64,000 nt of DNA from Monarcha castaneiventris obscurior (Eukaryota; Chordata; Aves; Passeriformes; Monarchidae): the NCBI GenBank assembly GCA_026261815.1, contig JAMPIT010000230.1:4783501-4847500 (forward strand), read 5' to 3'. Of this stretch, positions 13,801 through 24,633 are shown one piece after another. Position 1 is the stretch's first letter. Each line of letters starts with the position of its first letter. The notes below the pieces were generated by a model. It was not told where the DNA came from and did no database searches. It saw nothing but the letters and a program-made list of their open reading frames with translations. A program made the translations under genes and the position numbers.

Positions 13801-14869
13801 GGGCATTCTGCACACCAAACCCACTGGGGTTTATTTCCTACCTCACTTATGGGAGTTTCTAGGCTGTCACTGTCAGCCAGAGTTGCACAGACCTGGTTGG
13901 TGCCCCTGCCCCAGGGACACAGCTTTCCCTTTACTTTGTCAGTAGATTTAGGGTTACTGCACACCCGTGAGTCTACAGCTCAAAAATATTGGTAAAAGAA
14001 AGTATTTCATGGTAGCAGGGATAAAAGAGATTTTGATGGATGGACATTGTCCTGCAGGGGTGTTTGTCTTTTCTTTATGCTTACCTGAGTCCAGAGTGGA
14101 GGACCTTCAAGAGACACACCCAGGAAGAACAGAATTCTGCTCAACATGCAAGTGCCCCAGCTCAGATAAACACAGTCAAAGCCCACTGATCCATCAGTGG
14201 CATAACCTGATTACATACCATTACCTGCATTAATAATAAATGTTCCTGTTATTTTATTAGAACATTTTTTTGAAATATTGCTGTGAGCTAATTTGAATTC
14301 TGGTTTTATCCAGCTCTCTCTTTTTTTTTATTATTCCTGGGTGACTCTATTGATCTCAGTAGTTCCTCTGATTATTCAGTCCTGTAAAATCAGATTCATC
14401 CTCTGAGTCATTATTGAGCTAAATCTCTCAGTTAGCCAGGTCCTGAGTCACTGTTCAAGTTGAAACCTCTGGGAATATTGCCATAACAGGGCAATATATA
14501 CCCTGAGTGGTTTTTTAATGGCTGTTCAATGACTTCAGCAGCTTAAACCAGGTAAGGAATTAGGAGCTAAACTAAATTCAGTCAATGTGCTCCAGTTCCC
14601 ATTTCATGAAGCAGGGCTGTATTTTGCAATATTAGCTGACATTTATTAGCACTCAGACTAGGTGACTAGCAGGTGCTGCTCAGGGTGAATAAATCATGCA
14701 AGCAATTCACATGAAAGACAGCTTGTGCAAGTGCTGATAAAAATCCATGGGGTTGAAGAATCAAGTTCTTTAATAGCAATGTCAGGCTGTTCAGTCTTCT
14801 TATCTCTCATATTTCTTTATGAAACATTAAAAGAGATTGCTTTTGGGCACTTGTGTTCTTGAACTATTG

Positions 14870-15150
14870 CAATCGTCTAATGAATTTTTGATTCGGAGGG
14901 TTTTGTGATCACTAACTTTCTCGATACATCTGTAGCTATTGAAATGGATCCCATGTGTCAAGGCTGGCTGTCCATCTTCCTCCTATCATAAACCCCATAG
15001 ATTCATTAGGAAGAGCTGTAACTTTTAATTTAAAGGAAAGGTGAAGTCGGAGCTACTCGAGCAGGTTTGAATAGAGTAATATTCAGCATATAATGAAAGC
15101 CTTGATTTGTCTCACTGCATTGCACAGATAAGCAAATTGCATTTCCAGCC
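14870..15150. promoter_or_regulatory. Candidate conserved noncoding element
   Basis: This is unique, moderately AT-rich sequence with no transposon match. Its dense transcription-factor-like motifs include gattcggagggttttgtgatcac, tttaatttaaagg, and, near the 3' end, agataagcaaattgcatttcc (GATA-like and octamer-like ATTTGCAT-related words). It retains several CpGs (tcgtcta, ctcgata, gtcggag, ctcgagc) although CpG is scarce in the surrounding intron. It reads like a constrained element, but this is inference from composition only. Confidence 0.22.
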
Positions 15151-17780
15151 ATAGCAACTTGTTCAGTGGCACCAGAGGGGTAAAGAGCCCTGCTTCACCT
15201 GGGCCCTGTGAATTGTGTCTGGTCTGGGTCCTTAGCAGCTGAGAAGGTACAACAGGACCTTGCAGTGAGCGTTCACCCACGTCAGTGAGCTACACTGCAA
15301 ACTGCCCAGAGGGCTTCTGCCAGGAAATGTTTCTACAGATTCAGTGCCTTCAGCTGACAGGCTTTCATGAAGAGCTGACAACAGGCTGTGGGTTTATGTT
15401 TGTGCCAGGTGATGGAAAAATGCATTGCTATTATACATTAGTGGCCAGCAGCAGTTTGCCACTGCGGATGGGCTTCCTAGATGCATCTGCTCTTTGGAGG
15501 GAGTGCTGGAAACAGGAATAGCTGAGGATAGGATCTCTAACATTTCTATTTTCATAATTCGGCCCCCATTTTCATTATTACACATGGACATCCTGACAGA
15601 TCACAGACCTGCTGGTGTCTGCATGTCAGCCTTGTCATCGTGGTCCAAAGGTGGTTACTGACACTGAGACTGACTCACACAACCAAAGGACACCTACTAA
15701 TTGTTAGGAACTGTTGTGAGCATTAATCATTAATGCTTTTGAAAACTAAGGATTCCTAAGGATGGGGTACAGGTGACAAAAACCCAGAAGCACAGAGAAA
15801 GAAGCTTCTAAAAAGAGGAGAGGGAGGATGTGGGGGCAACTCTACATTTTTCTGGTGTGTTTTTTTGGAAAGAGGACAGCTTTTATTGCAAATCAGGCCC
15901 CAAAAGACTGATGTGCCAAAAGGATAGTATGGCTTTTTGTATGATACGTGGTAACCCTGCCTGCCTGCTGTGATTGCTCCTGAGAGGTGTCAAACCTCTT
16001 GGGGAGTTGCTCATTGCTCCTGCTGGACACCCAGGGTCCATGTGAAACCTGAGGGACAGCTCCTCTCCACGGCTTTTTGCACCTGTAGTGGGATTTGCAG
16101 AGCTGAGTGTACTCAGTGTGTCACAATGTGAAGGTAGCCTGGAGGAGACACTGAGCATTTTCAAATCATTGAATTCTTCCCTTATTTGTAAGAATACATC
16201 TCAGATGACATCTCACACTTGTGTGTATCTGTTTTGTTCGATGGTTGATTGGGGGTTTTTTCCAACAAATCTATTTGTATGACTGAGGGAGATTTTAAAT
16301 ATTCATGATTTCTTGGTTATTACAGTCTGGGCTTGGCCTCCTGTGTGTATTCTGCAGGGGCTGTAGAGATATACCTGAGGATAGGATCAGGCTGGTGTTC
16401 AATAAAACCAGCTTTTGAAGCCCCCAAACACTCAAACAGTAAAGAAGGTCTGGCAGCTGCTTGCCAGTAACCTTATAAACAACACCCCTAATGCCCTGAC
16501 TCATATGGCAAACACAAAATCCTTTAGTGTTGGAAGCACAACAAATTAGAAGAAACAATGGATCAGGGCAAAAATAAAAAGCAAAACAAACAAAACCACA
16601 AACATTAACAGTTTCTAAATGGGGTGAAATTAGCAGCCTCAGAAAGTCTCTTCTGTCTGTCAGGAGCTTGGTCCCATGCTAACATGATCTCATCCTGCTT
16701 CTTAGGGATCGGTCCCCTAAAGATTGTCCTAGAGCAACACTGGTGGATGGATATTGCTGATAGCTGGGACTGTAATGAGGAGTCCAGGTTGCAGTGGTCA
16801 GGATTTGGCCAGGTTGGCTGTCAGAGTTTCCTCTGATGTGTACACTGGCTTTTCTGGACACTGTTTGCTCTTCATTCCCATGTGTTCCCTCAGGGATCCT
16901 GGCCAGCTATTAGCAAGCATCCCACAGTGACTTGTCTGCTACTGGAGCGCTGCAGCTTGTGGTGCTGTCGCCCAGAGCCACCTCCATCTCACAGAAGTGA
17001 CAGTGAGCCACAGCCCATTTGTGTCCCAGTTTGATGGGGTTTGCCTGTTTGCCAAGCCTGGGCTTGGCTCAGGCCACGCAGCAGCTCTGGGGCCCACACT
17101 GGGGATGTGGAGGTGAGACACGACCTTGCTGACCACACAGAACACATGAAGAGAGATTTTCCCCCGTACCCAGCATGAACCACCCTGTGTGCTTCTCACC
17201 CTGCTGAAATGAGCTTCTCCCCCAGCCCTCAGCCTCTGGCAACAGGGAGGCAAAAGCACTGGCCAAGCCCTTGCCTGCTGTCTCAACACGATGCTGGGCA
17301 GGAGCGAGGGGCTGCCAGACTGCTGAGCAGAAAACAACGTGTGTTCAAGCAATTAAACCAGATGACTAAGAGGAGCTAATGACTCTTGCATCCCACCCCT
17401 TCCCTGTGCTTGAGGAGATGCAGAACTCCTGGCTGGGCTCCTTTCCTTGAGAGGAGGGGCTGCCACCTTCTCATGGCTGCTGAACACATGGGAGCTGCCT
17501 GCCCTCCACGATGAGATTTTGGATCAAGGATCTGGTGTTTATAAAGTGCTCTCTAAAGCACATCCTCAAGAACACCATGAAAGCAAGTGACAGTTTATTC
17601 TTCCTAAGCTTGTTGCCTGTCAGTGGCAGAGGAGACTCTGTGTTCCAAGCAGGAATAAAGGGTCACAGGGATGAGCATTGCAGCTTGTTTTTCTTAAGGA
17701 TCTCTGGGAACATCGCAGCTAATTTTTCTTTGGGATCTCTTGGACAATAGCAGCTTGAGAGTGGTTGTTGTCTGCAACCA

Positions 17781-17920
17781 GATTCACAGAATATTCTGAG
17801 CTGGAAAGGACCCACGAGGATCATCGAGTTCAACTCTTCATGACCTAAATGGCCTGTACAGGGATCAAACCCACACCCTTGGTGTTATCAGCACCATGCT
17901 CTGGCCAGCTGAGCTAATCT
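17781..17920 (-). mobile_element. tRNA-Ile-derived SINE with CR1-like tail (TguSINE1-type)
   Basis: On the minus strand this reads as a tRNA-Ile-related body followed by a CR1-type 3' tail. The A box TTAGCTCAGCTGG is the complement of 17905-17917. An anticodon-loop region reading CTGATAA (GAT anticodon, isoleucine) follows. The B box GGTTTGATCCC is the complement of 17861-17871, and the tRNA-like 3' end resembles CCTGTACAGGCCA. The remaining segment (17781-17849) ends as GAATATTCTGTGAATC, the CR1-family tail that would allow mobilisation by CR1 reverse transcriptase. The tRNA 5' acceptor half is degraded. I recall such an element, TguSINE1, from zebra finch. It is not a functional tRNA gene because the acceptor stem is broken. 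Confidence 0.82.
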
Positions 17921-20900
17921 CAGGGTCAGGAACTGTGGAATTGGGCTGAACCCATAGTTTGCCCCCAGCACCATAAATTTTTATATTTTCTACAAAAGGC
18001 TGTTGAATTGTTCAGTGGACCTGCAAAATTGCATTTTTTTTCCGACCTGATTCAATTAGACAACTGTGAAAGAGGATTAATTGCTCTGAAATCAATAGTT
18101 CTGCAGGGCTGCTGCTGACATCAGCACAAAATAATGTCAACACAGGAAAATGTAGATTGGATATGGTAATCTAAAACAGTTTTATACTATTTGCATACAC
18201 ATAACTACTTTTACACTCATTTTATACCTATTACAATGATTTAATGGAAGTCAGTGAAGGCCTACACTATAGCAACTGAGAGAAAAATTTAGTTGTATAG
18301 AATAAAAGGTCATTTTCCACAGCCATCCCTGAAACACATGTCAGTAAAGGCCAATATGAACAATGAGTTTTCCCTAACTGGCTAAAAATACTTGCTTGCA
18401 CACTGTACAATGGTAAATGATTTGGACATGTGGTTGGTGCTTTGAGATGATCTAGTAATTGATTTTAAAACAGATGGCAGCTGTCAAATAAGCATTTGTA
18501 TTTATTTGATGTTTCTATGAGAACCCTTGGGGTTTCACTATCTCAGTAGTCTTTATTTTCTCCTTTCCTAGACCCTCTTGCTGTTCTCTGATCTCTCTTC
18601 CTCTCATGTTCTTTTGATGCGTCCTACTGACAATTTCTTTTGAGCTTTCTTTCCCAAAGTAAGCCATGGCCTTTATGTCAGGCTTTAATTTCATTTTGCT
18701 TAAAATTCTTTTTTATTAACAGTTTTAATAAAACAGCAAAATGTCTTCAGCACACCAAATACTTCACGATCGGAGCATCAGCTACAATACATCACACAAA
18801 CAGAACCATTGGCTACAGTTCCCAGAACTGCTGTGCTTTACCACATCAGCAAAAAATAACACAGATCCTGAGAGCTTTGGAATCTTAAACTGCTAATGCC
18901 TTCTAATTATTCTTCTATTTTTTTTTTTAAGAGATCCAAAAGAGTTGCAATGGTACCTGTCAGACTGTCAGAGAACTTGTCTATCCAAGCATCTTCTTGT
19001 GCAAGTCTCTGTTTCTGTTAACTCACACTAGAAAATTACAAGTTATTTGTGTCTTCTGATAAGAAGGCCCAGGAAAAATATTTTTCTTCACTTGAAATTG
19101 ATTTCTTTTTCTCAGTTTTTCTCTTCTGATACCACCTTTTTTCCTTTTTTTGTCAACTTCAAAAATTGGAGGAAATCTCTAAGCTACCAATGGATTTCTC
19201 ATTCAGTCACAGGTGAAGGCTTCATCTTTTTCCAAACAGCAAGCCAGAACTTTGCCACCTTCAGCAAAAAGGCAAAATTCACAAATATGACTCAGGATGG
19301 ACAAAGGCTGCAGAACTACTTGGATTTTTAGAAAAGCATGAAGAAATGCCCATGGCCATGGCATTTACATGTGCTTATTAGCAAAGAGGAACTCTAACAG
19401 TCTAGAGCTCTGTGCAAGGTTGGGAAGTGGATTTGTCATGGAAATGCCTTTAGAAATGCCCCAATGGCAGGTTATGGTTCAGGACCTTAAAACCATCTCT
19501 GTGGATTTCCAAATGTGGTGCATACAACAGTTTTTTTCGAGAACCTTCTGGTTGCCACTGAGGTTGCACAAGATAAAGGTCTGGTGTTTTACCCTGTGTT
19601 GAGTCTATTAGGGAAGCCAGAGGTCTGGATGCACTTCACTGGGACTATTCAGTGCTTAGACAGAGGTGGACATGAAAATTAAAATGTTTGATTTCTATGG
19701 CTAAAGGTGCTATACAAGTATTGAAAGGAATAGCCAAATCCACTAGTGAAGATTTTACAGGATTGGGGTGGATATTGTCCAAGCAGGAATGAGCCAGAGG
19801 GTTTTTGGAGTCTCTTCCAGGCTGATTTCCTATGATTCCTTGAGAAGTTTGTTATGTCAGGTAAGATACAAGTCACCCCATTTCACTGCTCTTGCAAGTA
19901 CTGCTGGAATTAAATTGCAGTTTGAAACAAGCAGGTGGCTGCTTAACTTCATACACGTGCTGGGCTAATTTTTAATAACACACCTACTAGAAATGTCCAC
20001 CCAACTACTGATCCACTGCTCAGTCTTTCCAGGGATTAACCACACAGTATCAGAGCTAAATGCTGCATCCAAGCCCAGATTCACCACAATTTGTTACTTG
20101 GCAGCTGAGAACCAAAGCAGGGACTTCTTATTCTGCTCTCTGATGGTGAGCAGGAAAGCATCTATCAGGAAACCCATCCTTCAGGAGACATGGTATTCCC
20201 ACTTTGGGCAGCCTGGCTCACTCTGGATGCTGCTCAGGTCTTGATTTCAAAGACAGCCACCCATGTAATGCACTAAAGCAGCAGCCTTGAATTCAGCTCA
20301 GGGAACATTCCTCTCACACATCTCTGTTACTGCCTCCGGTTTCTTCTCTCCTCCAGTGATACTGAAGTCTCTAAGATGGATATGCACCCAGTTGTCACTG
20401 AATATACTCTGACCTAGGACTTCAAATGCTCCTCCTGAAGATGTGTTAATTTAGAAGAGTCTTTGTTTCACTCAGCTTTGAAATGATCATTCGGTTGGGC
20501 CTTATTCAGCTGGAAGAAGGATTAAAATCCACATTCTGTAACACTCCCTGAGCACAAACACATCACTGACTAACACGTCCCCACTGCAGTCACTGCTCAT
20601 GAGCAGGGTCATCCAGCTGTTTTCAGAGGGAGTCATTTCTGAATGTGCTGGCATGGAATAAGCACTGACTTGCCTCAGACCCTGTGCTCGAACCCAGCCA
20701 GCAGATCTGAACAGCCCTTTTTCAGCTAAGGCAACCACACACTTTATTCTCACTGTTTTTCAGGTTTGCATGCCCTGTTGGGGCTGGCAGGCAAAACTGT
20801 GGAGAAAGAAGGAGCACAGAGCCCCCAGGATCTGACAGTGAGGAATCTCAGCAGCTCACTCACAGCATCCTGACATCATGTAGCACTCAGTGACTGCAAG

Positions 20901-23072
20901 CTATGAGGAAGAGAGCAGAAGTGTTTTGATCAGTTACCACTTTATTCTCTTAGTTAGGAGGTCATGGTCTATATATGTAGGGGGGCTTTGGTGTTTAAGG
21001 AGAGCCTGGTTTTTCATATATATGAGGCAGAATCTGAACTAACTTTAGAAAGACCCAGCAATATTGAATGCAACTAATTTTCAGAGCATGTGCTTAATGC
21101 AAGCACAAGGAATAAACTGTCTCCAAGAACAAATTGTGTTCAAATAATTTTTTCTTTCTGCTGCTAATCCATTCTATATTCCATAAGAATGTTCTCCGGT
21201 TTGCTAAAACTAACTGATCTCTCTAATAACAGCAAGGTCCTGGCTTTGTTTCAAGGCAAAGGTTCACTCAATTAAATCTCATTAACAGAGGACCACAAAA
21301 CCTGCACTAAAACCTTTCTGGGTGTGTGACCTTCAGCAGAACTGCTTCATTAAGTCTGAGATCCTGGAGAAAATGTTTGCTGAATAAAGTCATTCCTAAT
21401 TAATGTTAAAATGTCAAGGATTCATCTGCCATCCATCTTTACTCCTTTTCCTTTATGCTCTTCATTATCTCTTTAATGGGCAACCAATATAAAAGTCAAA
21501 AGCAACATCTTTTAAATGTACATATAACAGGTGGGACAGTGCAGCAAAGCAAATTTGCCAGATGTGCTTTGCCATGAAACATTTCTGACTTCCTAAATAT
21601 CTTTCCAAAACATCACTTACATGCTGCCATTAAGCACTGATTAATTAATTTGTTATTTGTGAAAACCATAAGTACTGAGGATTAATTTTCCCTTGCACCC
21701 TCTCTGATGGTACCTTGAGTTTTATTCCAAGCCATATGCAAGTCTTGATTAACAAAGTGTTTACTTGCCCTGTGATGAATATAATTGTCTGTTCTCCAAG
21801 GATTGCTCATCCAATTATTTTTTTTTTTAATTGAACCTTCTTTGGTGAGTTTCTACTCATCAGACCAGACACCAGAGGGATGTCCTGGTTGGACTGGGGG
21901 ATCATCAGAGGGTGGTGTACAAACCCACCATGGTGGGTCTGAGCTCAGGAAATCCTCATCTGTTTTTCCAATGACCAGTGATGCCAGCAGATATTGGAGC
22001 TGCTTGGACCTATGCAGCAGGACTTCATGGTGAACATTCTGCAGCCTCTTTAATTTTTATTCTCACATTAAAGTAATGGGACCCATCTTCCTGCCCATCA
22101 ACCTGTACAGCATATGCAAGCCCTTCTGCTGGTTTAAATAGGAATGACTCACATGATATTAAGCCTCTTAATGAAAATGGATTACGTTATTGTCTTTCAC
22201 AAAATGGGAGGTTTAAAAAGCCAAGTTAATGTCTTCCAAATGTCAGTAACTGGAGACACTTTGGACCAAGAGCGAATTTTATAGCTTTTCTGCAAATCTG
22301 TAAGATGAGTTCATCTTTACAGTGAAGGATATTAGATCATATGAAAAGTGTTAGAAATTATAAGTTATTTGAATTTGAACTTAATGAGAACTAGTATTAA
22401 AAATAATTTCACATGATGGCAATACTGTTTTCTCCTTACATACTTGAACTCTGACATGTTTGCATTGGCATCTTTCTGAGTACCTTTTCAATGGCAACTA
22501 TATCACTGAAATCTCAAAAATCCCAAAAGTCAGTGGTATAAAGGATCAGGCTCTAACCCTGGCTACTTATGGCAAATTGCCTTGCAAAAGTGATTTAAAA
22601 AATGAAACAGGGATAAAAGTCAAGATGGTATCCAAGGCATAGACTCTAAGGCCTGGTATCTTGTTCTGAAGTTCCAGCCTTTCGTAAATTACAGAAAATT
22701 GTTATATTTGTTTATTCCCAACTGGCAATAGAACTTAGGAATATTTAAATTGTTGCTGAAGCACTTTCATAAACACTGTTTGAATTGACTGATATGTGTC
22801 TAGGTGGATGTTGTGAACTCTAATCATGTTCAGGACACACGGCAGGAGCAGCAGGGCCTTATATGCTGTCATGAATGTGTTTACTAATATGAATAATTTG
22901 ATGTTTCTTCAGCAAAGGTAATTAAGCCTAATAACCTATAAATACAGAGTAATTGTTATCAATTGTGTTCATTTGTGTATATGGCATAATTTGATGAGTA
23001 TTTTTGATTGATATTCCTGTGGCATCCTCCCTGTGCTGTGATTAGGCTGGGATTTTCATATCTGCGCTGTTT

Positions 23073-23124
23073 CATTTATTGCTAAATAGTCATTTATCGC
23101 TAAATAGTCATTTATCTCTAATAG
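23073..23124 (+). repeat. 18-bp motif in three tandem copies just upstream of a splice acceptor
   Basis: Copies start at 23073, 23091 and 23109, each beginning catttat followed by tgctaaatagt, cgctaaatagt and ctctaatag. Each copy contains a branch-point-like word (CTAAA, CTAAA, CTAAT). The CTAAT adenosine at 23121 lies 44 nt before the exon start at 23165, within the usual branch-point range. Whether it is used is inference. Confidence 0.8.
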
Positions 23125-23164
23125 CCTTTTTTTTTCTGTTCTCTCTCTTTTTTTTTTTAATTAG

Positions 23165-23319
23165 AGGAGATCTTGAAGACTCACATTGCTCATTGGTGGT
23201 CTCCTGATGGCACCAGGTTGGCATATGCAACAATTAATGCCTCCAGAGTCCCCACCATGGAGATCCCGATATATACAAACATCATTTACCCTACTGTTAA
23301 AACATATCATTATCCAAAG
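23165..23319 (+). CDS. DPP6: DPP6 exon A (155 nt): propeller segment starting at the Glu-Glu pair
   Basis: The acceptor is a long T/C-rich tract ending TTAG; the donor is AAG|GTAAGG. The first two bases complete a Glu codon begun in the unseen previous exon, and the exon ends in phase 0 after a Lys. It reads [16 protein letters not shown] and ends in ...TYHYPK, nearly identical to human DPP6 and clearly distinct from DPP10 (which has [20 protein letters not shown]). The first two Glu residues align with Glu205-Glu206 of DPP4, which bind the substrate amino terminus in the active enzyme; DPP6 itself has no protease activity. DPP6 is a type II membrane glycoprotein that joins Kv4 channels and alters their trafficking and gating. 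An N-A-S sequon occurs where human has N-D-S. Confidence 0.97.
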
Positions 23320-23757
23320 GTAAGGGAAAATAAAAAAGTCAGTCCTGCTGCTCTATCAGAAATAAATAATTGTTTCTTTCCAGTAGGCTCAGACAGGAGA
23401 ATAATAATGCACGTTCATAGGTAATGAAAATAAACATATCCAAGGGAAGATCAGCTGTTCCCCAGTAAGGGTGGTCTCTGTTACTCTTTAGCTGCATTTG
23501 TAAAATTGCAGTTTTCTGGTTCTATGAGAATTAGTAATTCTATATACAATGAAATAAAATTTAAAAATCCTTGCTTTTTACGCACGCAAAAGCAATTTTA
23601 CTTCCATGCTGGAATGGATGGAAGTTGGATGGTGTCTGAGGGTTTGTCTCCAGGATGGGATTGTTGGTGTCTGAGGGTTTGGAATTTCTCTATTTCTATA
23701 TTTGGATTTGTTTCTATATTTAGATACATTTCTATGTTTAGATTTGATGTTGATACA

Positions 23758-23790
<33 letters not shown>

Positions 23791-24535
23791 TCTATATTTA
23801 GATAGATTCTCTTTTGTATAGAAGGAAAATGTCATATTTGGGCTTCCTTAGAATATCCAGGATGGCCTTATGTCAGCAGAGACATTGTTTTTAGAGATTT
23901 GCTGTGCCTGAAATACAGAAAAGACTTAAGAGCCAATCTCCCCTTGACTGCAGAGACCTGAGGCGGGTGCACAGCCCTGACACAGCTCTCCACCAGCACA
24001 GACTCACTGCTGCTCTTATTGCTCTAATTTCCTGCTCTAAAGCAGTGCAGGGCTGTCTGCTGCAGTCATTCCTTCTGGCTTTCTTGCTTTAAGCACTGAT
24101 TGCCTAAGACCTCACATGCTGGTCCAAATTGAACCATAATTTAACAGGAGAGATACCCAGGTATAGGCAGGTTTTGTGGAAATCACAATGGCTCAGCCCT
24201 TTCCCTACAGTACAAAATGAATCAGTATTTTACTATATCAACCATCATCCTGTTGGACAAGCTTTTGTCAAAAGGTGCAGGAAATAGCAAAATAGTAGGA
24301 TTTTTTACTAAGGGTAAAAGAGTCCTGAGTAAAATTGCCCCTTTTTTGTGTGTACCAACCTCTCCACACCTCTGTGCCTCATCCCCAGGTTTGCAATCTC
24401 CCTGTGAAAGACCACAGCAGTGCAGTCCATGTCCCCTTCAATGGGAATGCTTTTTATAATCCATGGGCATATAATAATTCAAAACCATTCCCTGTTGTAT
24501 ATGATATGGTAATTTATTATTTTTTAAAAATCTAG
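23320..24535 (+). other. DPP6: DPP6 intron A-B (1216 nt)
   Basis: The intron begins GTAAGG and ends AAATCTAG. The acceptor has a weak pyrimidine tract (aatttattattttttaaaaatctag). The only landmark is the low-complexity block at 23630-23815. Nothing else is recognised. Confidence 0.95.
23630..23815. repeat. Low-complexity island: 35-bp duplication, TTTCTATATTTAGAT-type repeat and (ATAC)n
   Basis: The 17-mer tggtgtctgagggtttg occurs at 23630 and 23665. From about 23684 there are degenerate copies, about 18-19 bp each, of tttctatatttagat-like units. They are interrupted by an (ATAC)n microsatellite at 23753-23787, after which another copy (tctatatttagat) appears. The nesting suggests that the microsatellite expanded inside an older minisatellite. 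Confidence 0.88.
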
Positions 24536-24633
24536 GTTGGAATGGAAAATCCAACTATTTCTTTGCATGTGATTGGTCTGAATGGACCCACTCATGACCT
24601 GGAAATGACTCCCCCGGATGATCAGAGAATGAG
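24536..24633 (+). CDS. DPP6: DPP6 exon B (98 nt): propeller segment
   Basis: The exon opens in phase 0 after TCTAG and reads [24 protein letters not shown]..., ending ...PPDDQRM plus the first two bases (AG) of an Arg codon before GTAGGT. Human DPP6 has [20 protein letters not shown] at the start of this exon, so the match is close with a few songbird changes (A to V, S to M, S to T). It supplies beta-strands of an extracellular propeller blade. No cysteine or usable N-glycosylation sequon is present (N-P-T is blocked by proline). The 98-nt length and the phase 0 to 2 pattern keep the frame with exon C. Confidence 0.97.

Larger units (their letters stand above)
1..23164 (+). other. DPP6: DPP6 intron, 3' part (upstream of first exon in window)
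   Basis: This 23-kb stretch precedes the first DPP6 exon and shows no exon that I recognise. The preceding human exon ends with the residues SDWLYE, and I could not find a coding match to that peptide or to the upstream propeller exons, so they lie beyond the left edge. Open frames here (for example 4739-5329, 196 codons, and 9982-10431, 149 codons on the minus strand) have no family resemblance and no coding-like splice context. The stretch holds an old CR1 fragment, a clearer CR1, a tRNA-Ile SINE, small tandem duplications and some enhancer-like unique sequence, all listed separately. The 3' end is a strong polypyrimidine tract (about 23127-23160) ending in TTAG. Confidence 0.85.

Noticed and set aside
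13551..13964. Open frames of 137 (minus) and 116 (plus) codons
   Set aside because: They overlap a CR1 LINE fragment and are explained by decayed transposon sequence.
17850..17918. Possible functional tRNA-Ile gene on the minus strand
   Set aside because: The acceptor stem and 5' end are degraded, and the 3' side runs directly into a CR1-type tail, so it is a SINE and not a tRNA gene.
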